A stretch of 64,000 nt of DNA from Azorinus chamasolen (taxonomy: Eukaryota > Mollusca > Bivalvia > Cardiida > Solecurtidae): contig OY755244.1 in the NCBI GenBank assembly GCA_963576725.1, forward strand, positions 77,499,620 through 77,563,619, written 5' to 3'. This document shows positions 41,530-50,820 of this stretch, piece after piece (position 1 is the first letter of the stretch; every line of letters starts with the position of its first letter). The notes beneath the pieces were generated by a model. It made no database searches. It saw only the letters and a list, made by a program, of their open reading frames with translations, and was not told the origin of the DNA. The position numbers and the translations under genes were made by a program.

Positions 41530-41790
41530 TGCAGTATCCACCATGGTAACATTCCCTTTGATAGTGATGTTATAATGAAATGAACTAATTAATATTTATA
41601 GTCATTATTTCTGACATGAACATTCATAGAGTAAAGGGGGACCCGTTACTCCATAAATACGCCTTTGCAAACAGAGTAGACCTAGATCAGACGGCTCCTG
41701 TTGGAGTCGTCTGATCAGGGTCTGTTCCATTTGTTCATGATATTCAGTAGGTATTGATATTTAGAATAAACATGGAACGTGGGAAGGGCT
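41530..41790. mobile_element. Two A remnants
   Basis: About 41530-41640 is an A1 right shoulder. About 41641-41790 is an A hairpin (core GGCTCCTGTTGGAGTC) joined to an A2 shoulder. Confidence 0.65.
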
Positions 41791-41855
41791 AAAAGACGTC
41801 TATGCACTATAGAAACACTGTAAACAAAAATCACACGTGTCCGTTTCTGCCAATA

Positions 41856-42054
41856 CAACACAACCTCATTAAACCAGACGTTCAATTTAGGATACATATC
41901 GGCAGGTGGCAGCTTAATGCAGGGTGAAAGTCATACAGAAAGCTCCTCTCCTCTAGGAGCTTTCTGTGTGACTTTTACCTTGCATTAAGCAGCCACCAGC
42001 CTAAAAGTGTCTTAATTCTTCTCTACTAGAATTCCGGTTTAGAGGGTTTTACTG
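41856..42054. mobile_element. C MITE with expanded core
   Basis: It starts CAACACAACCTCATTAAACC and ends GGTTTAGAGGGTTTTACTG. The core AAGCTCCTCTCCTCTAGG has an extra CTCCT on one side. Confidence 0.8.
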
Positions 42055-42350
42055 TACTTACAACAATACCAGCACTTTTGCTGCAGTGCGTTTTTGTTTT
42101 CCAGCTCTTGTAGCCTTCTAAAGGCCCTACATTACATCTCAGCTCGGTTATTACACAGTGAAAATCAACAGCAAAATTAATTAGAAAACCTATAGCACTC
42201 GAGAAATGAGTAAACATAACCTCAGTCCCTATAGACACGCTGGTTCTTCAAGTCAGATTGATATTAAATATTGTTTCCGAATTTCCGATTAGTAAAATGT
42301 CGATATCACTGGATTGTGGAACAGCTCGCCACGGGATGATATATTTGTCT
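42055..42350. other. Unassigned stretch
   Basis: No repeat or splice-bounded exon recognised. Confidence 0.3.
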
Positions 42351-42354
42351 TTAA

Positions 42355-42560
42355 CCCTTTCAGTACGGGACGACATTCACTAATGCCATTTGCAAACAGT
42401 GTAGACCAAGACGAGAGGGCCCCTAGAGGAGCCCTCTCATCAGAGTCTGCACTGTTTGGCATGTTACACTCTTCTTTAAAACACACCCTGAATATTCATG
42501 GTAAGCTTGACCTGTTTGAATTTTGGAATACTCCATTTGAAAATTAAGTGTTGAATTGGT
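42355..42560. mobile_element. G MITE
   Basis: TTAA at 42351-42354. Hairpin TTGCAAACAGTGTAGACC to TCTGCACTGTTTGG with core GGGCCCCTAGAGGAGCCC. Right end faded near AATTGGTTAA. Confidence 0.75.
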
Positions 42561-42627
42561 TAAAAAACAATACTCGTTACATAAACAAGCGTGAGTGCAA
42601 AACTATCACAAGTCTATATAGAAAATA

Positions 42628-42692
42628 CAGTAAAACCCCTCTAAACCGGACGTTAACTTTAGTATAAATATCGGTCTTGGAGACAGGTGTCA
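42628..42692. mobile_element. C left end fragment
   Basis: CAGTAAAACCCCTCTAAACC to GGAGACAGGTGTCAG, cut at the foot of the hairpin. Confidence 0.7.
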
Positions 42693-42792
42693 GTTTTATT
42701 GTGTCTGTAATAAATAGTGGCGTCATTGTTATTAATTAAAGTGTACATGTATTTTTACAATGGCATATGAATGCAGAATGCAAGTTTTAGGG

Positions 42793-42954
42793 GTATTTAT
42801 AAGAGAAAAAGGTAATTTTTAAAATTGTGCAGTTTTGAAACCATTGTGATGAATAGAGCGTTTGCTCCCATGGAGCAAATGCTCTATTTATAACAATGGT
42901 TTCAAAGAGTGACTTTTACAGAGGCGTCAAAACTCGTCAATAAGAGGGAATGGG
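42793..42954. mobile_element. B MITE, left end lost
   Basis: Hairpin core TTTGCTCCCATGGAGCAAA (about 42836-42904), right end GAGGGAATGGG, TTAA at 42955. Confidence 0.75.
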
Positions 42955-42957
42955 TTA

Positions 42958-43313
42958 AATATGACCCAGCACGCAATCAGGGTCCATACTGTTATGGCTG
43001 TGAAGTTAAATGAAACTAAAGAAAATGGAAGAAAGTCTTGTTTCTAGATTTGAATTTGAATATGTATTCTACTGACGAACATTCGCTCAGTCCGATAAAC
43101 ATTAACCATATAGATACGGGAAACGATTGTATTGGCATTTGTAGACAGTGTAGATCCAGATCAGAGTGTTCCTATATGAACTTTCTAATTCATGTCTGCA
43201 GTTTGACCTTCAACCTCCTCTAGCAAATTTAAGTCTTTAAATGGACTCGATCTATGGTTAATTAAACACTAATTGGTCATTTCACTTTGAACATTCAAGC
43301 ATTCAGCAAAGGG
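42958..43313. other. Mostly unassigned; one G remnant
   Basis: TTTGTAGACAGTGTAGATCC and AATTCATGTCTGCAGTTTG at 43138-43205 face each other around GTTCCTATATGAAC. Nothing else is recognised. Confidence 0.4.
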
Positions 43314-43317
43314 TTAA

Positions 43318-43505
43318 CCCATTCCCTCCTTGACTATTTTTAGACCCAACGTCATTGAATAAATCAACCGACAAGGAGCATTTACTAGAAAAAAGGAATA
43401 TTTTAGAAGTGTGTAGTTTTGAAACCAATGTGATAAAAGAGCATTTGCTCCTATGGGAGCTGTTTGCATTTCTTTTGCCATGCATTAAGCAACGATCTGC
43501 TTTTA
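43318..43505. mobile_element. Chimera of B left half and C right half
   Basis: TTAA at 43314-43317 opens a normal B left shoulder and arm up to GAGCATTTGCTCC. After the core GCTCCTATGGGAGC (43447-43460) the sequence is a C right arm (TTTTGCCATGCATTAAGCAA, CGATCTGC) and C shoulder, not the B right arm. Confidence 0.85.
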
Positions 43506-43615
43506 AAAAATTGTATGTTCAATAAATGTTCTGTATATTATTCCATAAACAACAAATATATTGGTCTTCTCTGTTTGCAATGTGTAAAATACTTGATAAA
43601 TTACTCTTTGGAGTA

Positions 43616-43823
43616 CAGTAAAACCTCTCTATAACGGCAACTAAATTACATCAAATATTTTGTGTCAAAGGCATGCAGGTGGCTGCTGAAAGCAAGGTGA
43701 AAGTAAAACAGAACGCTCCTATAGGAGCGTTCTGTTTTACTTTTACCTTGCTTTGAGCAGCCACCTGCCCTAAATAGCAACTAATTAACAAAAATTAGTG
43801 GCCGTTATAGAGAGGTTTAACTG
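43616..43823. mobile_element. C MITE, TA-flanked, intact
   Basis: CAGTAAAACCTCTCTATAAC to GTTATAGAGAGGTTTAACTG. Hairpin variant GGTGGCTGCTGAAAGCAAGG with arm AAAGTAAAACAGAACGCTCC and core CGCTCCTATAGGAGCG. Confidence 0.88.
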
Positions 43824-43861
43824 TACGACTATGTGGAATACTAAAGGGTAAACCTGTCAAC

Positions 43862-44065
43862 TCATTCCATCCTAGATTATTTCAGATCCAACATCTTTGA
43901 ATAAATCAACCGAAAAGGAGCATTTACTAGAAAAAGGATTTTTTAGAATTGTGTAGTTTTGAAACCAGTGTGACAAATAGAGCATTTGTACAATATGAGC
44001 AAATGCTCTATTTATCACAATGGTTTCAAAAATGACTTTTACAGAGACGTCAAAAGGCGCCAGTA
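43862..44065. mobile_element. B MITE with altered core
   Basis: Arms GAAACCAGTGTGACAAATAG and inverse; core TTTGTACAATATGAGCAAA is damaged on one side. Confidence 0.7.
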
Positions 44066-44067
44066 AC

Positions 44068-44290
44068 TAGTTGAATATTCATGTAAGAAATAATGACACC
44101 ATGAATATTTATTAACTGTATTTTTGACACAGGCGTTTTTTTGGTATTGGTAGAAACTGTAGAATCAGATCTATTATAGTTTCATAAGCAAACCGAGCAG
44201 ACCCTGATCAGACGGCTACTATAGTAGCCGTCTGAGCTGGGTCTACTCTGTTTGCAAAGGCGCGAAAATACTCATGCATGAAGGAAGTGG
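44068..44290. mobile_element. A1 MITE with compensated core change
   Basis: TTAA at 44291-44294. The core reads GGCTACTATAGTAGCC: the usual C and G three bases from the axis are changed together to A and T, so the palindrome is kept. T opposite T retained. Confidence 0.8.
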
Positions 44291-44525
44291 TTAACTCCAA
44301 TATATGTTCAAGATATACGTATGAACACTGGGCGATTTTGTCAACTGCTTACAGTGTAGACATCGTTCGGACCTCGCATAACACTTCTTTGTCTGCATGT
44401 CTACTGCTTGCAATATTGACTGTTGGACATGCATCAATTGTGTTTGAAATGGTCTGAAATCGGGTGAAATTGGGTCAATCGGCATAATGAATAATTAGTT
44501 TAAAGCAAGGTGTAGGATGCTTTAA

Positions 44526-44737
44526 CCATTTACTCCATAAATATGCATTTCTACGCCTTTGCAAACAGAGCAGACCCAGATCAGACGGTTCCCGTAGGGA
44601 AAAAACTGCATAATTTATATGAATCTATGTGAAGTTTCTCCCATGGTCAAAACTTCTTGGTTTCATGCTCAATTATAAATATTTAATTTTCATTATCATG
44701 TCATTATTTCCTTCATGAATATGCATGGAGTAAAAGG
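44526..44737. mobile_element. A TTAA MITE, right arm deleted
   Basis: TTAA lies at 44522-44525 and 44738-44741. The left arm ends ACGGTTCCCGTAGGG and then goes straight to the shoulder. Confidence 0.75.
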
Positions 44738-44741
44738 TTAA

Positions 44742-45050
44742 ACCTTTCACAGCCGAAATTTGATGGAAACTTAAAGCAGACAATTTTATTTTACTTTTGG
44801 CGTCAAAACACGTTTAACCCTGGGGGTGCCATGGTCGATTATTGGGTAAACTTTGAAAAACAAGTTTGAGTACAGATGAGAAGACGACTTTGGACATTTT
44901 GATTGTCTCCGAAAGAAGAAGAAATTAATAAAGACGACATTTTTAGTTTAGGCAGACGGCGTTTTAGACAGATGTCAATTGTTCGACATGATGAGGTCAA
45001 TGGTAGTAGTTTATTTAAACCAGTTTTCAATGCTTAACGCTATTCGTTTT
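44742..45050. repeat. F-like remnants
   Basis: CTTTCACAGCCGAAATTTG, GCAGACAATTTTATTTTAC and GTTTGAGTACAGATGAG suggest one or two worn F elements. No intact hairpin. Confidence 0.4.
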
Positions 45051-45051
45051 A

Positions 45052-45229
45052 ATCCATTCAGGCAAGAAATAATGACATCATGAATATTAATTCACTGAAA
45101 GTTTACAATGGCACTTTGGCAGAAACTGTAGAATCAGATCTATAGTATATCAAAAGTAAACAGAGCGGACATTGATCTGGGTCTACTCTGTTTGCAAAGG
45201 CGAAACTGGCGTACATATGGAGTAAAGGG
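45052..45229. mobile_element. A1 MITE with deleted core
   Basis: AAGAAATAATGACATCATG shoulder, left arm GTAAACAGAGCGGACATTG joined to GATCTGGGTCTACTCTG; end ATGGAGTAAAGGG. Confidence 0.7.
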
Positions 45230-45399
45230 TAACGTTATTGTCGTCTGCAAAAAAATGTTGCCTGCTTCACAATTTAGTTTCATTAAAGAAAATACAGTGT
45301 AAAACAGTTTTGAATCTGACATTAAGTAATCACAAATTCGCCAATAGCAGTGGAAGCGTTGTCTACAAAATCAGTTGTCGTCTGCTACAATTCTCGTAA

Positions 45400-45593
45400 G
45401 TAAAAGCTCGATTATTCGAACACGTAATATTGTCGATATTTAAGACAGGTGGCAGTTTAAAGCATGGTGAAAGTCATGCAGAAAGCTTATAGAGGAGCTT
45501 TCTGCAAGACTTTTACCATGCATTAAGCAGCCACCTGCCTAAAAGGGTTTAAATCTTTCTATAAAGGAAATTCGAATAATCGAGATTCTACTG
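45400..45593. mobile_element. C MITE with distinct termini
   Basis: Ends AAAAGCTCGATTATTCGAA and TTCGAATAATCGAGATTCTA + CTG, followed by TA. The hairpin is the standard C type (GGTGGCAGTTTAAAGCATGG) with core AAGCTTATAGAGGAGCTT. Confidence 0.8.
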
Positions 45594-45603
45594 TATATTT
45601 TTC

Positions 45604-45951
45604 ACAATATTCAGGCAGAGTGTCAACCTGTTTTGATCCTGATAGGACAACGAGTCACCCAGTGTCTCATCTGGATCCAAACTGCTCAAATTCGCCGGTC
45701 GAGTGAAAATAGTTAACTCTAAATTACGCCAAAAATGATTAAAAACTTTATTGCCGCCACACGTGAATCCGTGATAACCTTTGCAAACAGATTTGATCCA
45801 GATGAGACACCGAGTTACTCGGCGTTTTGTCAATGGCCACACTGTTTGACACGCTGATATGTTTCTGAAAATAAATTAGAGAAATCTTCACTTTGAAAAC
45901 TGAAGAAAACGAAAATCTGAGCAGACGAACTTTATTTGGCGACGAAACGGG
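45604..45951. mobile_element. Two F elements, opposite orientation
   Basis: About 45604-45704 has arms GTTTTGATCCTGATAGG and CATCTGGATCCAAACTG. The second, 45716-45951, lies between TTAA at 45712 and 45952. It has arm GCAAACAGATTTGATCC and centre ACCGAGTTACTCGGCG, with a worn right arm. Confidence 0.7.
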
Positions 45952-45956
45952 TTAAA

Positions 45957-46192
45957 CCCTTTCTTCCGTGAATATTCATGTAAAAAATAATGACGTCATG
46001 AATATAATTTAGATTGATTTGTTACAATAACACAGTGTCACAGGAATGTTATGGCCATGGCGGTCATATCTATATTATATCATAATAAGCAAACAGAGCA
46101 GACCCTGATCAGACAGCTCCTATAGGAGCCGTCTAGACGGATCTGGGTCTACTCTGTTTGCAAAGACAGAGAAAAGCGTATTTGTGGATTAA
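45957..46192. mobile_element. A1 MITE
   Basis: TTAA at 45952-45955; right end GGATTAAAGGATTGA decayed. Core CAGCTCCTATAGGAGCCG, and the right arm carries GTCTAGACGG. Confidence 0.75.
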
Positions 46193-46202
46193 AGGATTGA
46201 AT

Positions 46203-46409
46203 CTACACGTACGTACATATCGGCCAAGCTCGTTAGTCGCGTCAACCAGATTTACAAAACGAACATGAACGGATACACCGACCTGTGCCGAGTCAAGAAT
46301 TCTTTTTCTCCGACGTTCGGATGGAACCCAGCGATTGACTCCATCGCGGGTTTGGGGGTCTATTTTTAGATTTGATTCAATTACTCTGATGTTCTGGGAC
46401 TTTTCTGCA
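46203..46409 (-). CDS. Possible exon of unknown gene
   Basis: On the minus strand, CCCTATTGCAG (acceptor-like, ending at 46410) precedes an open segment with GVNRWVPSERRRKRI and VGVSVHVRFVNLVDATNELG. Possible donors near TATGTACGTACG (about 46203-46214). The segment is GC-richer than its surroundings, lacks MITE sequence and looks coding in composition. The frame is open from about 46453 to 46203. Family not recognised; could also be a retrocopy fragment. Confidence 0.35.
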
Positions 46410-46718
46410 ATAGGGTTCAATTCACAAAGACACAAATCTAATAGAAAACTCATCCGATACTGTTGTATGTCTCCTGGGACGGCATACGTTTATTTCTACA
46501 AAGGAGCCTAATCTGGGAAATAAAACAATTAGATAAGATTGAATATTCTCCTGCCGTAGGGTCTGTTGCCCAATCTTCGCACTCAGGAAATGGATATTAG
46601 ATTCGCTTCTCCAGGTGGATGGACGGGGCGGATTGTGGAACGGCAATTCCGCAGAAAAGTCAAATATTTGAACTCAATCTCCAAGTAATTCAACCTCCTA
46701 CAAAACATCGGATCTTAA

Positions 46719-46926
46719 CCCTTTCCGCTGTCAATGCCGGATCTGTGATTACCTATGCAAACAGTTTGGATCCAGATGAGACGCCGAGTAACTCGGTGTC
46801 TCATCAGGATCCAAACTGTTTGTTACTTTTACTATGTTTTTGAAATAAAAATGAAGAAAATCAAAAGAATGAAAATTTGTAGCAGACGACAAAGTTAGCA
46901 GACGACAGAGTTTGGCAGCGAAAGGG
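46719..46926. mobile_element. F TTAA MITE, intact
   Basis: TTAA lies at 46715-46718 and 46927-46930. Ends CCCTTTCCGCTG and CAGCGAAAGGG. Hairpin (about 46754-46823) GCAAACAGTTTGGATCCAGA with centre GCCGAGTAACTCGGTG; A opposite A. Confidence 0.88.
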
Positions 46927-47011
46927 TTAAATTGAATTTCTGGACGCTTCCTATCATTCGAAGTTCGGTCAAATTCGTTTGGAGCGCTAATTACACATCT
47001 GCTTGAATAAC

Positions 47012-47230
47012 CACTCTTCTTGCATAAACGCCTTTTCACGCATTTGCAAACAGAGAAGACCAGATCAGACGGCTCCTACCGTCTGATCAGGGTCTGCTCT
47101 GTTTGCTTTCGACATTGTATATAATCTGAATCTATGTAGCTTTTGTCAAAGCAAAAAAAGTCCCTTGAAAAGTTTACATTATGAAAATTGAGCTAATAAA
47201 TATTCATGTTGTATACTGAACATGTAAAGG
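47012..47230. mobile_element. A2 MITE with core deletion
   Basis: GCATAAACGCCTTTTCACGC left shoulder. Hairpin GACGGCTCCTACCGTCTGAT lacks half the core. Right end CATGTAAAGGG. Confidence 0.75.
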
Positions 47231-47327
47231 GATATACGAAGTAGGGGATATATTTGGGGGTCTGATCAGACTGTTTGTACATTAGGTGAATAGTGTCTCA
47301 ACCCTTAACCCATTCCCCCATATTTAA

Positions 47328-47531
47328 CCCATTCCCTCATATTGACAACTTTTGACGACTCTGTAAAAGTCACTTTGTGAAACCATTGTGATAAATAGAA
47401 CATTTGCTCCTATAGGAGCAAATGCTCCATTTATCACAATGGTTTCAAACTACAAAATTCTAAAAGTTTCCTTTTCTCTAATTAATACTCCTTTTCGGTA
47501 GATTAATTCAAAGAGGTTGGATCTAAAAATA
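47328..47531. mobile_element. B MITE, right end lost
   Basis: TTAA at 47324-47327, preceded by a repeat of the same 20-bp start (CTTAACCCATTCCCCCATAT). Core GCTCCTATAGGAGC. Breaks off at GATCTAAAAATA, where the third copy of the segmental block starts. Confidence 0.8.
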
Positions 47532-47926
47532 GCAAAGGTGCTAGAAGGTGTATATCTCCTAGGGAAAGGGTTAACCTAAACATAAATGATATTTGTTGCA
47601 TAATCAAATCAAAAAGTCATAGATAAAATACAATTTGGTTTATTGGAAACAATTTTTCGAACTTCTTTTGAAAGGACAAACTTCAATATAAAATCGCACA
47701 CATCAAAATAATGAGGCTCTGGTGTGCCACAGACAAGAATTATAAATGTAGCATCAACCATTTTTGGTTATCTCCATTTTCCTATATTCAATTCATGTAT
47801 TTTGTCTTTGTTAGGGCTCAATGAGTTGTCTGGAGACATCTAGTGCAGTAAAAACTGATACTACGAAATTTTATTAATGAAGAATTTATGTCTTTGTAGA
47901 CAGGTGGCAGCTTAATGCAGGATGAA
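47532..47926. repeat. Segmental duplication, partial third copy
   Basis: It matches 6158-6535 and the equivalent part of copy 2 (GCAAAGGTGCTAGAAGGTG onward). It ends inside the C hairpin arm (GGTGGCAGCTTAATGCAGG), where an A2 element takes over. Confidence 0.85.
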
Positions 47927-48158
47927 ATCCTTTTCTCTGTTCTGTATTTATTCCAAATTTCAATACCTACAGAATATTCATGGACAAAATGGTTATAATG
48001 AAATATGGAAAGTGGAACATTGTAGCCATTTTAGAAAGTAAAACAAACATATCTTTCAAATTTCATTATAGCAAACAGAGCAGACACTACAGGAACTGTC
48101 TGATCTGGGTCTACTTTGTTTAAAAAAACCCACGTTAAAATCGTTTATATAGAAAGGG
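47927..48158. mobile_element. A2 MITE, reduced hairpin
   Basis: CCTTTTCTCTGTTCTG start. Arms GCAAACAGAGCAGACAC and GAACTGTCTGATCTGGGTC with the core lost. Right end ATAGAAAGGGTTAG. Confidence 0.7.
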
Positions 48159-48473
48159 TTAGACTGCATACAAGTTTATATACACATGACCTTTCGATAT
48201 GCATGACTCGCGCAACTGAGTCAATAGAATTTCTATGCAGCTTTTCCCTGATTTGCACGTGCAACGTATGGACAACTTCGCCGAGACAAATGTTTACATC
48301 TGTAAAGCCTAACCCATGATTATATCGAAAAAAAAACAACCCCACCAAAAATGGCTAAAATGACGAGCGAAGAACAAGGAAGAATAGTTGGAATATTGAT
48401 TACCCGATCGTCCCTACGGCACGTAAGTCAAATTGATCACTGAAAACCGGAAGCTTGGACATTTAACATTTTA

Positions 48474-48645
48474 CCCATTCCCTCATAAGCTATTTTTAGA
48501 TCCAACCTCTTTGAGTACTAGAGAAAAGGAAACTTTTAGAATTATGTAAACCATTGTGATATGGAGCAAATGCTCTATTTATCACAATGGTGTCATAAAG
48601 TGACTTTAACAGAGGCGTATCAAGGCGTATTTATGGAGGAAAGGG
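48474..48645. mobile_element. B MITE inside transposase relic
   Basis: Left end CCCATTCCCTCATAAGC and right end GGAGGAAAGGG with TTAA at 48646. Left hairpin arm largely deleted (ACCATTGTGATATGGAGC). Confidence 0.8.
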
Positions 48646-48851
48646 TTAAATTATTACCATTTAGTCATTTCTCGACATTTTTAAATGTCTATGTTGTTGT
48701 CCATGTAGCTAGAACCTTTTACCGCCAACATTTTGGCGCAACTGTAACGCCACTGGAACTGTAGCGGACCAGTCTTGTCCTCCAAAACGAAGGGTTACTA
48801 GACCGTCATATGATTGCAACTCACCAACCCACTGCAGCGACATCATGACAA

Positions 48852-49121
48852 ATGCAAGGATCCCGTGGTCCATTGATGCCGCAGACGCCTATTATACGTG
48901 AGATCGGTATAAGGTGCACAAAACCTATGAATGGGGTTATTCTTACCCAAAGACATCATGCAACCCGTTTAGCATGGGCTCGATGGTATTTCCGTTTCAC
49001 AAGGGTAGATTTTGCTAATGTGCTTTTTGTAGACGAAACAAGAGTAACCCAACGTAATGCCGACGGCCGCAAGCGGATATATCGCCGTCGAGATGAACGA
49101 TATATAGTGCTAATAGTGTAG
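48852..49121 (+). CDS. Tc1-like transposase fragment
   Basis: A 90-codon remnant containing LTQRHHATRLAWARWYFRFT, NVLFVDETRVT and RKRIYRRRDERY. This is the region around the first catalytic Asp of Tc1/mariner DD34E transposases (usually about 340 residues). Truncated by a stop; not functional. Confidence 0.85.
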   Translation: MQGSRGPLMPQTPIIREIGIRCTKPMNGVILTQRHHATRLAWARWYFRFTRVDFANVLFVDETRVTQRNADGRKRIYRRRDERYIVLIV

Positions 49122-49158
49122 CAGAAGCCGACCGCTTTGACGGCGAGTCTATCCGGAT

Positions 49159-49835
49159 TAGTTTAGTTTAATCATATTTTATTGTCAACAATATACACAT
49201 ATTCATGAACACAATATACAGTTAAATCATGTAGATAATACTTTATGTATGTAATACAGATGACAATACAAAAGGGTTGGACCACAAGTTTTACCAACAT
49301 TAGAAATCGGCCCGTCCCGTCCTGATTTGGACCAGCGTTTCCTTACATTCCAAAACGACTGGTACCCAAGTCTGTCCCAACGGAATTTGGAATGGTTGCC
49401 ACAGGTCGTCGTGAAACAGTTGCGAAGTAACCAGCAAGATGGAAAGACGTAAGTGACTTACTTGGTATATTTCTTATAAAACTAAAAGCGTTCTTGGTTA
49501 CGAAAGTAAAGTCAAACACGTTATACTATACAAGTTTGTACCATTTGAATCAAGTGTAATTTCCATAAACGTGAGATTTCCATGAAAACTCTCGCAAATC
49601 GAAACAGAAAGTAGATTTTCTGCATTGTGAACATATTGAAGCCATTCAATCCATTGTGAATGTCAAATAAGTGATTCAATTGTTTGAGAACTGCAAGATC
49701 ATGAAAATACTGTATTTGGGCGTATTGAGGAGGAATGCAGTGCACATTATTTAAAACTGTAGCTATGGTCTTTAACCCATTACCTTATACCCGCGAGAAA
49801 CCGCGTTGCTTATCACCTTTGCTTATCACCGTTGC
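49159..49835. other. Unassigned stretch after the Tc1 relic
   Basis: TTTTATTGTCAACAATATAC starts a segment that could be the 3' end of another retroelement on the minus strand. Evidence is weak. A B-like end (TTTAACCCATTACCTTAT) lies at about 49772-49790. Confidence 0.3.
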
Positions 49836-49839
49836 TTAA

Positions 49840-50820
49840 AGATGTATTATGCGCATTTTTCGTATTAATCAATTAACACCAGAAGCTGTACATGTATACA
49901 TAGAATGAAAATAATGCCCATTTTCCGACAGGATATATTTGTTCAGCTTAATATTGTCGCTATCCGAATACTGCTAAATTATTAAAAAGGGGCCTCCTTT
50001 TTAGAAACGGGGATTTGTACGGAAAACAGCGGACATCTTCGGCCAAGTTCCGAATGACCCTGATTCTATTTCGGAACAACGCTTTGAATATTAATTAGGT
50101 TGCTATCACATGTACAATGGCTGACACTGGTTGTTGACCACTATGGAACGCCATTCTGCCATGCTATTTGCTAAATGCTTAATGCGAAATGCTAAATGCA
50201 AAATGCGAAATGCTTTTTGCCAATTGTGTAAATTGCTAGGGAAAGAACCGGAATGTTCCAAATGATGGATGTAAATGCCAAATGCTTATTGCTAAATGCA
50301 TGTTTGCACTACTAGCATTGAACAGTGCCATCTTAATTTAATAGTACAATAAGTAATAAGCTTTAACGTAAATAAACATGCATTTAGCAAATGTACAGTT
50401 ACTTTTAAAATAGAGCTGTTCAATGCTAGTAGTGCAAACATGCCTTTAGCAATAAGCATTTAGCATTTCGCATTTGTAATTTACATCCATCATTTGGAAC
50501 ATTCCCTAGCAATTTATTCAATTGGCAAAAAGCATTTCGCATTGTGTATTAAGCATGGCAGAATGGCGTTCCATAAACCACATATACGTACATCGAATGA
50601 TTATTTCCGGTATGTAAATTTGAATCTTACGACATATTCCGGTGAATGGCGAACGCTGTTCCGTTGATTTCCGTAGCAATACATTTTTTTATTTTTTCGA
50701 CACAAACAACTATTTACTAACCGTGCTGTTTAGTGTTAGTCAAGTGTTAAGGTACATAGATTCCAATTCTGAAGTCCGTTTGAAACGAAAAATTTGCGGA
50801 AATTTGCGCAGGATACATGT
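49840..50820. mobile_element. J element, second copy, split by a foldback
   Basis: TTAA at 49836-49839, then AGATGTATTATGCGC. Collinear with the reverse complement of 16111-16646 up to CACTGGTTGTTG and again from CATATACGTACATCGAATG, to AATTTGCGCAGGATACATGT. The right terminus is worn. Confidence 0.75.
50142..50575. mobile_element. Foldback element nested in J
   Basis: Ends TATGGAACGCCATTCTGCCA and its inverse. Arms of roughly 180 bp rich in AAATGC words (TTGCTAAATGCTTAATGC, GCGAAATGC) flank a short AT-rich centre. ACCAC at 50137-50141 recurs at 50577-50581, a possible 5-bp target duplication. The J copy at 16.3 kb is the empty site. Confidence 0.85.

Larger units (their letters stand above)
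48351..49158 (+). pseudogene. Tc1-like transposase relic
   Basis: Opens with MAKMTSEEQGRIVGILI at 48351, a typical Tc1/mariner N-terminal helix-turn-helix start. A B MITE (48474-48645) breaks the frame. After it, RVTRPS lies in one frame and RHHATRLAWARWYFRFTRV and VLFVDETRV in another; the Asp in VLFVDE matches the first catalytic residue of the DDE triad. An in-frame stop is followed by ADRFDGESIRI, then similarity ends at about 49158. The second half of the catalytic domain is missing. Confidence 0.85.
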
